DNA of 64,000 bases from Streptococcus sp. DTU_2020_1001019_1_SI_AUS_MUR_006 (GCF_032340315.1 NZ_CP135436.1:496001-560000); one strand, 5' to 3'; positions 16,854 through 26,829 are shown, numbered from the stretch's first letter. A program made the numbers and translations. The notes: generated by a model from the sequence alone, not told the origin.

Positions 16854-16859
16854 TATAAT
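16854..16859 (+). promoter_or_regulatory. Extended -10 of azlCD
   Basis: TGTTATAAT gives an extended -10 about 60 bp before azlC. The preceding bases (CACGAATA) only resemble a ComX box and I do not call one. Confidence 0.55.
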
Positions 16860-16918
16860 GATGTTTGCTGTGACTGTTTGGAAAGCAGTTGCTGAAGGAA
16901 TGATTAGTGAGGAAATCT

Positions 16919-17614
16919 ATGAAAGAAAAAGGATTTTGGGAAGGTGTGCAGGCTGCGGTGCCGACTGCTCTGGGATATGTCAGCATTGGCCTTGCTTGTG
17001 GGATTATCGGTTCGCCCTATGTGACACCACTAGAAATGGGTCTGATGAGTCTCTTTGTTTATGCTGGGAGCGCTCAGTTTGCCATGATAGCTTTGATTGC
17101 AGTTCAAGCTCCAGTAGCTGCTATTGCGATGACGGTCTTTTTGATTAATCTGCGTCTCTTCTTGCTGAGTTTGCATGCATCGACCTATTTTCGCCATACC
17201 AGTCTTTGGCACAATATCGGTATGTCCAGCCTCTTGACCGATGAGACCTATGGCGTTTTGATGGGCGAGTTGGTGCATACGGATAAGGTTAACCCCATGT
17301 GGATGCACGGGAACAACCTTAACAGCTATGTAGCTTGGTTTTTCGGAACTGTTGTCGGAACTGCTCTAGGTGGACTTCTACCAAATCCAGAAATTTTTGG
17401 CTTAGATTTTGCCCTAGTGGGGATGTTTATTGGAATTTTTACTTCCCAGTTTCAGATTATGCAAAAACGGATTCCTTTGCGCAATCTCTTCATAATTTTA
17501 GCAGTTGTAGCTGTATCTTTCTTTTTGCTCTTGACGGTGGTGTCTCAGTCATTAGCTGTCTTGTTTGCGACCTTGCTAGGTTGTACCATGGGGGTGGTCT
17601 TGGATGATCAGTAA
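16919..17614 (+). CDS. azlC: AzlC-family branched-chain amino acid exporter, large subunit
   Basis: AzlC and AzlD together export branched-chain amino acids or their analogues. The protein is hydrophobic throughout, with the family blocks AAVPTALGYVSIGLACGIIG, FVYAGSAQFAMIAL and FLINLRLFLLSLH. I chose the ATG at 16919 (MKEKGFWEGVQ) because GTGAGGA forms its ribosome site. The upstream in-frame GTG would use that same sequence as coding. azlD overlaps its end by 11 bp. The substrate here is inferred from the family. Confidence 0.9.
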   Translation: MKEKGFWEGVQAAVPTALGYVSIGLACGIIGSPYVTPLEMGLMSLFVYAGSAQFAMIALIAVQAPVAAIAMTVFLINLRLFLLSLHASTYFRHTSLWHNIGMSSLLTDETYGVLMGELVHTDKVNPMWMHGNNLNSYVAWFFGTVVGTALGGLLPNPEIFGLDFALVGMFIGIFTSQFQIMQKRIPLRNLFIILAVVAVSFFLLLTVVSQSLAVLFATLLGCTMGVVLDDQ

Positions 17615-17927
17615 GTATATTTTATTAGCAATTGTCTTTTCTGGCTTGGTGACTTGGATTCCAAGAATGATTCCTTTCATCCTAGCCAAGTACAAGGGTC
17701 TGCCGCCTATCGTAGAGCGCTTTTTGAAATTTCTACCAGTTTCTATTATCTTTGCCTTGATTTTATCAAGCGTGGTGACAGGAAAAGTTGGAAGTTTCCC
17801 GCAGATAAAGTGGTTAGACTTTTTAGCAGTCTTTCCAACGGCTTTTGTAGCCTTTCGCTATCGCAATCTGGTAGGGACTGTTCTCTTTGGGGTGGTCTTG
17901 ATAGCAGTCCTACGTTTGGTCTTTTAA
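17604..17927 (+). CDS. azlD: AzlD-family branched-chain amino acid exporter, small subunit
   Basis: This 107-residue protein has four hydrophobic segments and the AzlD landmarks VTWIPRMIPFILAK, FLKFLPVSIIFALI and WLDFLAVFPTAFVAFRYRN. It overlaps the end of azlC by 11 bp and is its obligate partner. No strong terminator is visible directly after it. Confidence 0.9.
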   Translation: MISKYILLAIVFSGLVTWIPRMIPFILAKYKGLPPIVERFLKFLPVSIIFALILSSVVTGKVGSFPQIKWLDFLAVFPTAFVAFRYRNLVGTVLFGVVLIAVLRLVF

Positions 17928-17996
17928 TCAGCCATAAAGAAAACCTATCACAAATATAGAAATCATATAATAGCGTAATTCCTTTTTTTCTGTTAA

Positions 17997-18872
<876 letters not shown>

Positions 18873-18878
18873 ATTTTT

Positions 18879-18913
18879 AAATCATCCATTCTCTGGTAGA
18901 TGGATGATTTTCC
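18879..18913 (+). terminator. Rho-independent terminator
   Basis: An 11-bp perfect stem (18879-18889 with 18900-18910) is followed by TTTTCC. It isolates the binding-protein gene from metQ. Confidence 0.88.
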
Positions 18914-18925
18914 ATTCTGTAGGTA

Positions 18926-18942
18926 TATAGTTTCAAACTATA
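18926..18942 (+). promoter_or_regulatory. MET-box operator for the MtaR/MetR regulator
   Basis: The 17-bp palindrome TATAGTTTCAAACTATA matches the MET-box described for LysR-type MtaR/MetR regulators of methionine genes in streptococci. It sits 84 bp before metQ, and no S-box or T-box structure is seen in the leader. Confidence 0.85.
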
Positions 18943-19025
18943 GGTCTTCCTATCTATTAACAATTTGCGAAATCAAATAAAGTATGAGATACTATTACGG
19001 TATTATTTTTAAAGGAGAACGAATC

Positions 19026-19880
19026 ATGAAAATTAAAAAATGGTTAGGCGTAGCAGCTATTGCTACAGTAGCAGGCCTTGCACTTGCAGCTTGCGGAAAT
19101 TCAGACAAGAAAGCAGACAACACAACTACAGTTAAAATTGCGACTGTTAACCGTAGCGGTTCAGAAGAAGCACGCTGGGACAAAGTCCAAGAATTGGTTG
19201 AAAAAGACGGAATTAAATTGGAATTCACAGAGTTTACAGACTACTCACAACCAAATAAAGCAACTGCTGATGGTGAAGTAGACTTGAACGCTTTCCAACA
19301 CTACAACTTCTTGAACAACTGGAACAAAGAAAACGGTAAAGATCTTGTAGCGATTGCAGATACTTATATCTCACCAATCCGCCTTTACTCAGGTAAAAAC
19401 GGAGAAGAAAACAAGTACACTAAAGTGGAAGAAATCCCAGATAACGGTGAAATCGCAATTCCAAACGATGCTACTAACGAAAGCCGTGCCCTTTACCTTC
19501 TTCAATCAGCAGGTTTGATTAAATTGGATGTTTCAGGAACTGAACTTGCTACAATCGCAAACATCAAAGAAAATCCAAAGAACTTGAAAATCACTGAGTT
19601 GGATGCTAGCCAAACAGCTCGTTCATTGACATCAGTTGATGCAGCAGTTGTAAACAACACTTTTGTTACAGAAGCAAAATTGGACTACAAGAAAGCACTC
19701 TTTAAAGAGCAAGCTGACGAAAACTCAAAACAATGGTACAACATCATCGTTGCGAAAAAAGATTGGGAATCATCACCTAAAGCTGATGCAATCAAGAAAA
19801 TTATCGCAGCTTACCACACTGACGAAGTGAAAAAAGTCATCGAAGAAACTTCAGACGGCTTGGATCAACCAGTTTGGTAA
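19026..19880 (+). CDS. metQ: D/L-methionine ABC transporter substrate-binding lipoprotein
   Basis: MetQ captures methionine outside the cell for the MetNI transporter. The lipobox is GLALAACGN, so it is a lipoprotein. The NlpA/MetQ fold is supported by VNRSGSEEARWDKVQELVEKDGIKLEF, DLNAFQHYNFLNNWN and the late DAAVVNNTFVTEAKLD. I start at MKIKKWLG because an AAAGGAG ribosome site lies just upstream. An in-frame ATG 14 codons earlier would spoil the signal peptide. The gene follows a MET-box and heads the transport operon. Confidence 0.94.
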   Translation: MKIKKWLGVAAIATVAGLALAACGNSDKKADNTTTVKIATVNRSGSEEARWDKVQELVEKDGIKLEFTEFTDYSQPNKATADGEVDLNAFQHYNFLNNWNKENGKDLVAIADTYISPIRLYSGKNGEENKYTKVEEIPDNGEIAIPNDATNESRALYLLQSAGLIKLDVSGTELATIANIKENPKNLKITELDASQTARSLTSVDAAVVNNTFVTEAKLDYKKALFKEQADENSKQWYNIIVAKKDWESSPKADAIKKIIAAYHTDEVKKVIEETSDGLDQPVW

Positions 19881-19890
19881 TAAACACAGG

Positions 19891-19925
19891 GAGGTGGGAG
19901 AGATTTTTTCCACCTCTTGCTTTTA
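19891..19925 (+). terminator. Stem-loop after metQ (likely partial terminator)
   Basis: GAGGTGG and CCACCTC pair around a 12-base loop, followed by a short T-rich stretch. Some read-through into the M20-metNI genes is expected, leaving more binding protein than transporter. Confidence 0.65.
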
Positions 19926-20002
19926 TATAGAGACTAAAGAAAAGGAACATCCACTTGTATTGATTCCAAAGGTACAAGTCCTAGTAGAAAGGTAGAGAGA
20001 AA

Positions 20003-21376
20003 ATGGTTTTCCCTAGCCAAGAAGAACAAATTGAAAAGTTTGAAAAGGATCATGTGGCGCAACATTACTTTGAAGTTTTGCGGACCTTGATTTCTAAAAA
20101 ATCAGTCTTTGCCCAACAAGTCGGCTTGAAAGAAGTGGCTCGTTATCTAGGCGAGATCTTCAAGCGTGTAGGTGCAGAGGTCGAGATTGATGAGAGTTAT
20201 AGGGCACCCTTTGTCATGGCGCATTTTAAAAGTTCACGCCCAAATGCCAAGACTATCATTTTCTACAACCACTATGACACAGTACCTGCGGATGGCGACC
20301 AAGTCTGGACAGAGGATCCATTTACGCTTTCTGTCCGTGATGGCATCATGTATGGACGCGGGGTTGATGATGACAAGGGACATATCACTGCCCGCTTGAG
20401 TGCTCTTAGAAAATACATGCAGCATCATGATGATCTACCAGTCAATATCAGTTTCATCATGGAAGGCGCAGAGGAATCTGCCTCTATGGACTTGGACAAA
20501 TATCTAGAAAAACATGCGGACAAGCTTCGTGGTGCAGATTTATTGGTCTGGGAACAAGGAACCAAAAATGCCTTGGAACAGCTAGAAATCTCTGGTGGGA
20601 ACAAAGGAATTGTGACTTTTGATGCCAAGGTCAAGAGTGCCGATGTGGATATCCACTCTAGCTATGGCGGTATTGTAGAGTCAGCGCCTTGGTATCTGAT
20701 TCAAGCCTTGACTAGTTTGCGAGCTGCAGATGGACGTATTTTAGTTGAGGGCTTGTACGATGAGGTTCAAGAGCCTAATGAACGAGAGTTAGCCTTGGTT
20801 GAAACCTATGCTCAACGCAATCCAGAGGAAATCAGCCAGATTTATGGCTTGGAATTGCCACTTTTACAAGAGGAACGTACAGCCTTTCTAAAGCGTTTCT
20901 TCTTTGAACCAGCACTCAATATCGAAGGGATTCAGTCTGGTTATCAGGGGCAAGGAGTTAAAACGATTCTACCAGCAGAGGCTAGTGCCAAGCTAGAAGT
21001 TCGTTTGGTTCCTGGCTTGGACCCACATGATGTTTTGGATAAAATCCGGAAACAACTAGACAAAAATGGCTTTGATAAGGTAGAATTATACTATACCTTG
21101 GGTGAGATGAGTTATCGAAGTGATATGAGTGCACCATCTATTCTCAATGTTATTGAGTTAGCCAAGAAATTCTATCCACAGGGCGTATCTGTCTTGCCGA
21201 CTACAGCTGGGACAGGACCTATGCATACGGTCTTTGATGCTTTAGAAGTACCTATGGTTGCCTTTGGTCTAGGAAATGCTAATAGCCGAGACCATGGTGG
21301 AGATGAGAATGTACGAATCGCCGATTATTACACCCATATTGAATTAGTAGAGGAGCTGATTAGAAGCTATGAGTAG
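20003..21376 (+). CDS. M20-family metallopeptidase in the methionine operon
   Basis: This 457-residue cytosolic dizinc peptidase is of the M20 type (dipeptidase or aminoacylase). [13 protein letters not shown] contains the first metal His and Asp80-type residue, [12 protein letters not shown] the bridging Asp, and [12 protein letters not shown] the catalytic Glu pair. [12 protein letters not shown] and the late [13 protein letters not shown] complete the active site. It ends 8 bp inside metN, so it is cotranscribed with the transporter. I infer that it releases methionine from peptides or N-acyl derivatives. The sequence does not show this directly. Confidence 0.88.
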   Translation: MVFPSQEEQIEKFEKDHVAQHYFEVLRTLISKKSVFAQQVGLKEVARYLGEIFKRVGAEVEIDESYRAPFVMAHFKSSRPNAKTIIFYNHYDTVPADGDQVWTEDPFTLSVRDGIMYGRGVDDDKGHITARLSALRKYMQHHDDLPVNISFIMEGAEESASMDLDKYLEKHADKLRGADLLVWEQGTKNALEQLEISGGNKGIVTFDAKVKSADVDIHSSYGGIVESAPWYLIQALTSLRAADGRILVEGLYDEVQEPNERELALVETYAQRNPEEISQIYGLELPLLQEERTAFLKRFFFEPALNIEGIQSGYQGQGVKTILPAEASAKLEVRLVPGLDPHDVLDKIRKQLDKNGFDKVELYYTLGEMSYRSDMSAPSILNVIELAKKFYPQGVSVLPTTAGTGPMHTVFDALEVPMVAFGLGNANSRDHGGDENVRIADYYTHIELVEELIRSYE

Positions 21377-22430
21377 AGATATTATCAAGTTAGATCAGAT
21401 CGATGTGACTTTTCACCAAAAGAAAAGAACCATCACAGCGGTCAAGGATGTGACTATTCACATCCAAGAAGGGGATATCTACGGAATCGTTGGATATTCT
21501 GGAGCAGGGAAATCAACCCTAGTTCGTGTTATTAACCTCTTGCAAAAACCATCTGCAGGTCGAATTACTGTAGATAATGATGTAATTTTTGATGGTAAGG
21601 TCACCTTGACGGCGGAGCAGTTGCGTCGTAAACGTCAAGACATCGGGATGATCTTCCAACACTTTAACCTCATGAGCCAAAAGACAGCAGAGGAGAATGT
21701 AGCCTTCGCCCTCAAACACTCTGGACTCAGCAAGGAAGAAAAGAAGGCTAAAGTAGCTAAATTGTTGGACTTGGTTGGTCTTGCGGACCGTGCCGAAAAC
21801 TACCCTTCACAGCTTTCTGGAGGTCAAAAACAACGTGTGGCTATTGCGCGTGCCTTGGCAAATGATCCAAAAATCTTGATTTCAGACGAGTCAACTTCAG
21901 CTCTTGATCCAAAGACAACGAAACAAATCTTGTCACTCTTGCAAGAATTGAACCGTAAACTAGGTTTGACCATTGTCTTGATTACACACGAGATGCAGAT
22001 TGTCAAAGACATTGCTAACCGTGTGGCAGTGATGCAGGATGGCCGCTTGATTGAAGAAGGTAGCGTTCTTGAAATCTTCTCTGATCCTAAGCAACCATTG
22101 ACTCAGGACTTTATCTCAACTGCGACAGGTATTGATGAAGCTATGGTCAAGATTGAGAAACAAGAAATTGTAGAGCACTTATCTGAAAACAGCATTTTGG
22201 TACAACTCAAGTATGCAGGCGCTTCTACAGATGAGCCGCTTTTGAATGAATTGTACAAGCACTACCAAGTAACAGCCAATATTCTCTATGGAAACATTGA
22301 AATTTTGGATGGTACTCCTGTGGGTGAACTTGTGGTTGTCTTGTCAGGGGAAAAAGAAGCCTTGGCAAGCGCTCAAGACGCCATCCGTCAGGCTGGTGTG
22401 CAACTAAAAGTATTGAAGGGAGGACAGTAA
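21369..22430 (+). CDS. metN: Methionine ABC transporter ATP-binding protein
   Basis: This is the ATPase of the methionine importer. It has Walker [11 protein letters not shown]-loop IFQHFNL, the signature [15 protein letters not shown] and Walker [13 protein letters not shown], with the switch His in LITHEM. The C-terminal ~90 residues form the NIL regulatory domain, which in MetN binds methionine and causes trans-inhibition. The 353-residue length is normal. It overlaps the peptidase gene by 8 bp, and the permease gene starts 1 bp after its end. Confidence 0.95.
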   Translation: MSRDIIKLDQIDVTFHQKKRTITAVKDVTIHIQEGDIYGIVGYSGAGKSTLVRVINLLQKPSAGRITVDNDVIFDGKVTLTAEQLRRKRQDIGMIFQHFNLMSQKTAEENVAFALKHSGLSKEEKKAKVAKLLDLVGLADRAENYPSQLSGGQKQRVAIARALANDPKILISDESTSALDPKTTKQILSLLQELNRKLGLTIVLITHEMQIVKDIANRVAVMQDGRLIEEGSVLEIFSDPKQPLTQDFISTATGIDEAMVKIEKQEIVEHLSENSILVQLKYAGASTDEPLLNELYKHYQVTANILYGNIEILDGTPVGELVVVLSGEKEALASAQDAIRQAGVQLKVLKGGQ

Positions 22431-22431
22431 G

Positions 22432-23124
22432 ATGGCAGAATTGATTAAAGCATACTTACCAAACGTCTACAAGATGGGTTGGTCTGGTCAGGCTGGCTGG
22501 GGAACGGCAATCTACTTGACCCTTTATATGACGGTTCTTTCCTTCATCATCGGAGGTTTCCTAGGGCTGGTTGCAGGGCTTTTCCTTGTCTTGACAGCTC
22601 CAGGTGGTGTCTTGGAAAATAAAGTTGTTTTCTGGATTTTGGACAAGATTACCTCTATCTTCCGTGCGGTGCCATTCATCATTCTCTTGGCTGTCTTGTC
22701 CCCCTTCTCTCATCTAATCGTAGGGACAAGTATCGGACCAAATGCGGCTATTGTACCCCTATCTTTTGCAGTCTTTGCCTTCTTTGCTCGTCAGGTACAG
22801 GTGGTATTGGCAGAGCTAGATGGCGGTGTCATCGAGGCAGCTCAAGCTAGCGGAGCTACTTTCTGGGACATCGTAGGTGTTTACCTATCGGAAGGTCTAC
22901 CAGACTTGATCCGTGTGACAACTGTAACCTTGATTTCCCTTGTCGGTGAAACAGCTATGGCGGGAGCGGTCGGAGCAGGTGGTATCGGTAACGTAGCTAT
23001 CGCCTATGGATTTAACCGTTTCAATCATGATGTAACAGTCCTTGCGACGCTCATCATTATCCTGATTATCTTTACAATTCAGTTCTTGGGCGACTTCTTG
23101 ACCAAGAAATTAAGTCATAAATAA
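22432..23124 (+). CDS. metI: Methionine ABC transporter permease
   Basis: This 230-residue permease (called metP in some streptococci) has five or six membrane segments. The conserved EAA-loop-like region DGGVIEAAQASGATFWDIVGVYLSEGLPDLI couples it to MetN. GAVGAGGIGNVAIAYGFNRFNHDV near the C-terminus is typical of MetI. It is the last gene of the operon and is followed by stem-loop terminators. Confidence 0.94.
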   Translation: MAELIKAYLPNVYKMGWSGQAGWGTAIYLTLYMTVLSFIIGGFLGLVAGLFLVLTAPGGVLENKVVFWILDKITSIFRAVPFIILLAVLSPFSHLIVGTSIGPNAAIVPLSFAVFAFFARQVQVVLAELDGGVIEAAQASGATFWDIVGVYLSEGLPDLIRVTTVTLISLVGETAMAGAVGAGGIGNVAIAYGFNRFNHDVTVLATLIIILIIFTIQFLGDFLTKKLSHK

Positions 23125-23146
23125 AAAAAGAGCTAAGTGGCTCTCA

Positions 23147-23193
23147 GATTGAAGAAAAAGTCAATTTTGGACAATTTTCTTCAATCTTTTTCT
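23147..23193 (+). terminator. Terminator of the met operon
   Basis: A 12-bp perfect stem (23147-23158 with 23175-23186) with an inner GTC/GAC pairing is followed by TTTTTCT. A smaller AGAGC/GCTCT hairpin precedes it at about 23129-23144. Confidence 0.8.
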
Positions 23194-23220
23194 ATTATTA
23201 GAGAAAATAAAAAACTCTTA

Positions 23221-23325
23221 ATACTCTTCGAAAATCAATTTCAAACCACGTCAACGTCGCCTTGCCGTACTCAAGTACAGCCTGCGGCTAGTTTCCTAGT
23301 TTGCTCTTTGATTTTCATTGAGTAT
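23221..23325 (+). repeat. RUP-type repeat, copy 1
   Basis: This 105-bp element starts ATACTCTTCGAAAATC and ends GATTTTCATTGAGTAT, the imperfect terminal inverted repeats of pneumococcal RUP elements. These are thought to be moved by an IS630-type transposase at TA targets. It is flanked by TA and lies between two arms of a 10-bp inverted repeat (about 23211-23220 and 23350-23359). The second half of copy 2 (46776) is identical or nearly so. Confidence 0.9.
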
Positions 23326-23424
23326 AAAAAGAGCATAGAACAGCAATTCTAAGAGTTTTCACTATATGGTAACCAACCTCTATAGGGGCAATTTTTAATT
23401 ATGGATAGGGGTTGACTACTTTTG

Positions 23425-23446
23425 AAGAGCCGTGTGGCTCTTTTTA
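23425..23446 (+). terminator. Terminator before the dltB-like gene
   Basis: AAGAGCC and GGCTCTT pair around GTGT and are followed by TTTTT. The whole 452-bp gap after metI holds only terminators, the RUP and a -10 (TATAAT, 23493-23498) for the next gene. Confidence 0.8.
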
Positions 23447-23576
23447 TAAACTATATTTGTTATTCAAGTGGAATAAACTTTTGGAAGTATGGTATAATGA
23501 GAAAGCATATTTCGATATGACTAAGGTAGTGATCTATCTGTAGAGAATTATGAAATGATAAAGGAGTTCGGCTAGT

Positions 23577-24731
23577 ATGAATTATTTTGAGGGGAATGAG
23601 TTTTTCCTTCTATTGTTTGTAGTTTTACTGATTGGCTTTGTTTTAAACTACTTTGGCAAGCGTAAGGATTATTATATTTTAAGTCTGTCAATTTTATTTG
23701 CAGGAGCCATCTATGGTAAGAGTAAAGCCATGGTTGTTTATTTACTGGCATTCATCATTTACCAGTATTTTCTGGTTTTCATAGCACAAAGAATGGATTC
23801 AAAACGGTTGAAGCCACTGGTTATGTTATCCATTTTACCTTTAGTAGTCAATAAAGTCTTTGCCTTAACCCAGCTACATTTGTTGGCTTTTATTGGGATT
23901 TCTTATATGTCCTTTAAAACTATCCAAATCATGCTGGAAATATCGGATGGTTTAATCAAAGAAAAAATCAGTGTAAAAGATTATCTTCAGTTTCTACTCT
24001 TTTTCCCTACAGTTAGTTCGGGACCAATCGATCGTAGCAGAAGATTTCTAAAAGAGATCAATGAAGTCATGCCTAGAAAAGACTACCTAGAGTTAGCAGG
24101 TGATGGTATTTATCGCATTGTTCTAGGCCTTCTCTACAAGGTGGTTCTATCAACCTATATTTACCAGATGCTGCTTGCTCTAAGCAATACTGGTACAGTT
24201 GTCTACTCAATCAAATATATGTATTTGTATACACTCTATCTGTTCTTTGACTTTGCGGGTTATAGTTTGATGGCTGTTGGGAGCAGTAATATTTTGGGCA
24301 TTCAGACACCGATGAATTTCAATAAGCCTTTCTTGAGTATTGATATCAAGGATTTCTGGACTAGATGGCACATCACCTTGTCAACTTGGTTGAGAGATTT
24401 TGTATTTTCAAGAGTTTTGATGCAGGTTATCAGAAAAAAATGGTTTAAGAATAGATTGCACAATGCAGCCTATGCCTATATGGTCAATATGCTAGTCATG
24501 GGATTTTGGCATGGAATTAGTGTCAGCTATATCGCTTATGGATTTTACCATGGCGTTCTGATGTCTGGATTTGAAATTTATCAAAAGAAAAGCACTTTTT
24601 ATAAGAAACATAAGAATAAAACTTGGTACAAACTAATGAGTTGGTTTGTGACCATGAATTTAGTTATGGTTGGTTTCTTTATCTTTTCAGGAGAACCTTA
24701 TAAGATAATCAGGACAATTTTAAGTAGATAA
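23577..24731 (+). CDS. DltB-like MBOAT O-acyltransferase (orphan)
   Basis: This 384-residue polytopic protein belongs to the MBOAT family. The catalytic region is intact: DFWTRWHITLSTWLRDFVFSR and MLVMGFWHGISVSYIAYGFYHG, with the invariant His of the FWHG motif. TVSSGPIDRSRRF is the DltB-type PGPI-like loop. In the Dlt system, DltB moves D-alanine from the carrier DltC across the membrane. Here a DltD-like and a DltX-like gene follow, but no dltA or dltC is present, and the protein is about 30 residues shorter than usual DltB. It is probably a second, divergent copy beside a standard dlt operon elsewhere. Its acyl donor and acceptor are unknown. Confidence 0.85.
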   Translation: MNYFEGNEFFLLLFVVLLIGFVLNYFGKRKDYYILSLSILFAGAIYGKSKAMVVYLLAFIIYQYFLVFIAQRMDSKRLKPLVMLSILPLVVNKVFALTQLHLLAFIGISYMSFKTIQIMLEISDGLIKEKISVKDYLQFLLFFPTVSSGPIDRSRRFLKEINEVMPRKDYLELAGDGIYRIVLGLLYKVVLSTYIYQMLLALSNTGTVVYSIKYMYLYTLYLFFDFAGYSLMAVGSSNILGIQTPMNFNKPFLSIDIKDFWTRWHITLSTWLRDFVFSRVLMQVIRKKWFKNRLHNAAYAYMVNMLVMGFWHGISVSYIAYGFYHGVLMSGFEIYQKKSTFYKKHKNKTWYKLMSWFVTMNLVMVGFFIFSGEPYKIIRTILSR

Positions 24732-24778
24732 AGAAATTTAAAGAAATCTGCTAAATCAAGGAGATTGGACAAAACAAG

Positions 24779-25951
24779 ATGATTAAGTTAAAAGCATTTT
24801 TACTATCGCTTGTGCTCGTAATTGCGACACTTGCCCTTTTAAATGTGACATATGTCAAGAAGGTTGATGATTATTATAAAGTCAAGGACAATAGTATTCG
24901 CTACAGCACTTCTTATGAAAAGTATAAAAGTAGAGATATTCTAACAAATAATATCACACCCAACACACTAGTTCTACTGGGTTCCTCAGAGTTAGTTGCG
25001 ACGGTAAAGGAAGATTACCATCCTAATAAAATTTTTAACTACAATGATTTTAATATCATGCAGATAGGAACCAGTTATTCTCAAAATATCATTCAAGCTA
25101 CAACCTTGGGCTCGATTGAAGGAGCTATGAGTAAGCGAAAAGTAGCCATCGTAGAGTCTGTTCAATGGTTCGAAAAGGATGGAACCCATCAAGATGCTTT
25201 TTTAAATAAGGCTTCTCAGGAACACATTTTTCACATGCTAGATAACGAGAAAATCAGTAAGGAAACCAAAGAAAAACTGATCAATCGCATTATTGAGATT
25301 ACCAAAGGGAATAAACAACAGAACGATATCTATAAAAAGTATAAAAGCTACTTTATAGAAGGAAAAGGAACCATTGTTGATAAAAAACTATTGGAGTTAG
25401 ATAACACGATTTATTCCTTTAAGCTTAAACAAAAATTCTATGAAAATCATGCCAAATCAGATTATCCTTCATTAGGGGATAAAACACCGGACTATAATTG
25501 GGAGCAGCTGACAGATCAGTTTGTAGCAGAAGTTAAAAAGAAAACAGACAATAATGATTATGCTGTAGATAACAACTACTACAATACTTATTTGAAAGAT
25601 CGCTATGCTTCATTAAAAGATTCTAATAAAGATTTGAGCTACCTGGAGTCACCAGAGTATTCAGATATGGAACTCTTCTTGACAGTTGCTAAGGAATTGG
25701 GAATTGAAGTTGAAGTTATTATACTCCCAGTAAATGGTAAGTGGAATGATTACACAGGTGTTTCACGAGAAATGCGTGAAGAAACTTACAAAAAAATAGA
25801 AAATGTTGCCAAAAGCCATGGTGCTACTGTGTTAAACTATGGAAATAAAGAGTATGAAGATTACTTTTTATTTGACGTGATGCACGTTGGGGTGAAAGGA
25901 TGGATGGAAGTTGAAAAAGAACTTTACAAATTTGCAAATGAAACTAACTGA
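24779..25951 (+). CDS. DltD-like membrane-anchored acyl-transfer protein
   Basis: This 390-residue protein has one N-terminal membrane helix (residues 3-24) and an external domain. It shows the DltD/SGNH signature LVLLGSSELVA with a nucleophile-type Ser, VEVIILPVNGKWNDYTG and the late FLFDVMHVGVKGWMEVE containing the Asp-x-x-His of the catalytic triad. DltD completes D-alanyl transfer to teichoic acid on the cell surface. It follows the MBOAT gene by 47 bp and overlaps the small DltX-like gene by 14 bp. The length is about 30 residues under normal. A role in esterifying some wall polymer is inferred. Confidence 0.85.
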   Translation: MIKLKAFLLSLVLVIATLALLNVTYVKKVDDYYKVKDNSIRYSTSYEKYKSRDILTNNITPNTLVLLGSSELVATVKEDYHPNKIFNYNDFNIMQIGTSYSQNIIQATTLGSIEGAMSKRKVAIVESVQWFEKDGTHQDAFLNKASQEHIFHMLDNEKISKETKEKLINRIIEITKGNKQQNDIYKKYKSYFIEGKGTIVDKKLLELDNTIYSFKLKQKFYENHAKSDYPSLGDKTPDYNWEQLTDQFVAEVKKKTDNNDYAVDNNYYNTYLKDRYASLKDSNKDLSYLESPEYSDMELFLTVAKELGIEVEVIILPVNGKWNDYTGVSREMREETYKKIENVAKSHGATVLNYGNKEYEDYFLFDVMHVGVKGWMEVEKELYKFANETN

Positions 25952-26069
25952 CACACAACGTTTACTATTGTGGACCTTGTTTTTCTACACGGTTATTTTA
26001 AGCATCGTGATTTATTCTCTTGTCACAGATTTTTCAAACATCCAAGAATTTATTTACAGTGAATTTTAA
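25938..26069 (+). CDS. DltX-like 43-residue membrane microprotein
   Basis: This short ORF overlaps the end of the DltD-like gene by 14 bp. It has one hydrophobic helix (LLLWTLFFYTVILSIVIYSL, residues 9-28) and ends NIQEFIYSEF. The terminal EFIYSEF closely matches the conserved C-terminal FIYNEF-type motif of DltX, which accepts and passes the acyl group in recent models of D-alanylation. In usual dlt operons dltX comes first, before dltA, but here it is last. It is closed by a strong terminator. The motif and gene context make this more than a chance ORF. Confidence 0.8.
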   Translation: MKLTDTQRLLLWTLFFYTVILSIVIYSLVTDFSNIQEFIYSEF

Positions 26070-26082
26070 ATATTTCATTAAA

Positions 26083-26127
26083 AAAGCCCCTTGTCTCAAA
26101 TAAATATTAGAGACAAGGAGCTTTTTT
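26083..26127. terminator. Bidirectional terminator
   Basis: CCTTGTCTC and GAGACAAGG (26089-26097 with 26110-26118) are flanked by A-rich and T-rich runs, between the convergent dltX-like and ECF genes. Confidence 0.88.
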
Positions 26128-26128
26128 G

Positions 26129-26698
26129 TTACTGTTTATGTGTTAATTTCTTACTAAGCGCTTGTCCAATAAGGGCGCCAAGTAAAGCACCGATAAGGAC
26201 GCTTGCTACAAAGAGAAGGATAGTACAAGGGTTAGGCGCGACCATGATGCGGTCAATATAGTCCTGAGATTTTCCACGAGCGACTAGAGTTGCGATATAG
26301 GCTTGAGGGGTCAACCACATGAGTAGGATGGGACCAGTAGTACCAAAGGCAAAAACTAGGAAGGAAAGAAGGTTTTTAACCTTATCTTTGTAGTGGCCAA
26401 GATGAGCGATGCCATCTGCTGCAAGACCGCAGATAATTCCTGGCAGAAAGGCTCCAGCACCATGCTTGCTCCCGAGGAAAAATAGAGAGATTACAAGTCC
26501 AATCGTAGTAATCGCTCCAAAACGAGGAACCTTTGCTAAAAGGATCATATAGACGCTACCACCCACAAGAGCAGAAAAGGCAGGGGCGTAAAACATATTT
26601 CCAGTGTGGTCGACAAGGTTTCCTAGTAGAACACCCACTCCGATACAGAGAAAGTAGACAAGGGCAGCTACAAGGGTCGTCAAGATATTCTTTTTCAT
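26129..26698 (-). CDS. MptD/Trep_Strep-family putative ECF transporter S component
   Basis: This 189-residue protein has five or six membrane helices and the family pattern FYAPAFSALVGGSVYMILLAKVPRFGAI, followed by GAFLPGIICGLAADGIAHLGHYKDK. Members of this group are annotated as substrate-capture subunits of energy-coupling factor transporters, which share an EcfAAT module encoded elsewhere. No ecf genes are adjacent and the substrate is unknown. It is transcribed alone, opposite to its neighbours. Confidence 0.75.
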   Translation of the reverse strand: MKKNILTTLVAALVYFLCIGVGVLLGNLVDHTGNMFYAPAFSALVGGSVYMILLAKVPRFGAITTIGLVISLFFLGSKHGAGAFLPGIICGLAADGIAHLGHYKDKVKNLLSFLVFAFGTTGPILLMWLTPQAYIATLVARGKSQDYIDRIMVAPNPCTILLFVASVLIGALLGALIGQALSKKLTHKQ

Positions 26699-26829
26699 AA
26701 GTTCTCCTTCGTATATCTGATGTTATTCATTGTATCATGCCTGTGGCAGATTGTAAATGCTGGTTTGGAACTAGTATTTATTAGGAAATGTGGTAAAATA
26801 GGAAAAAATAAAAGACGAGTGGTAAGAGG

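Noticed and set aside
16846..16859. ComX (cin) box before azlC
   Set aside because: The sequence reads CACGAATA, not TACGAATA, and a normal extended -10 explains the promoter.
16780..17148. A 122-codon plus-strand ORF rich in Cys
   Set aside because: It overlaps the operon terminator and azlC in another frame; the Cys-rich tail is an out-of-frame reading of azlC.
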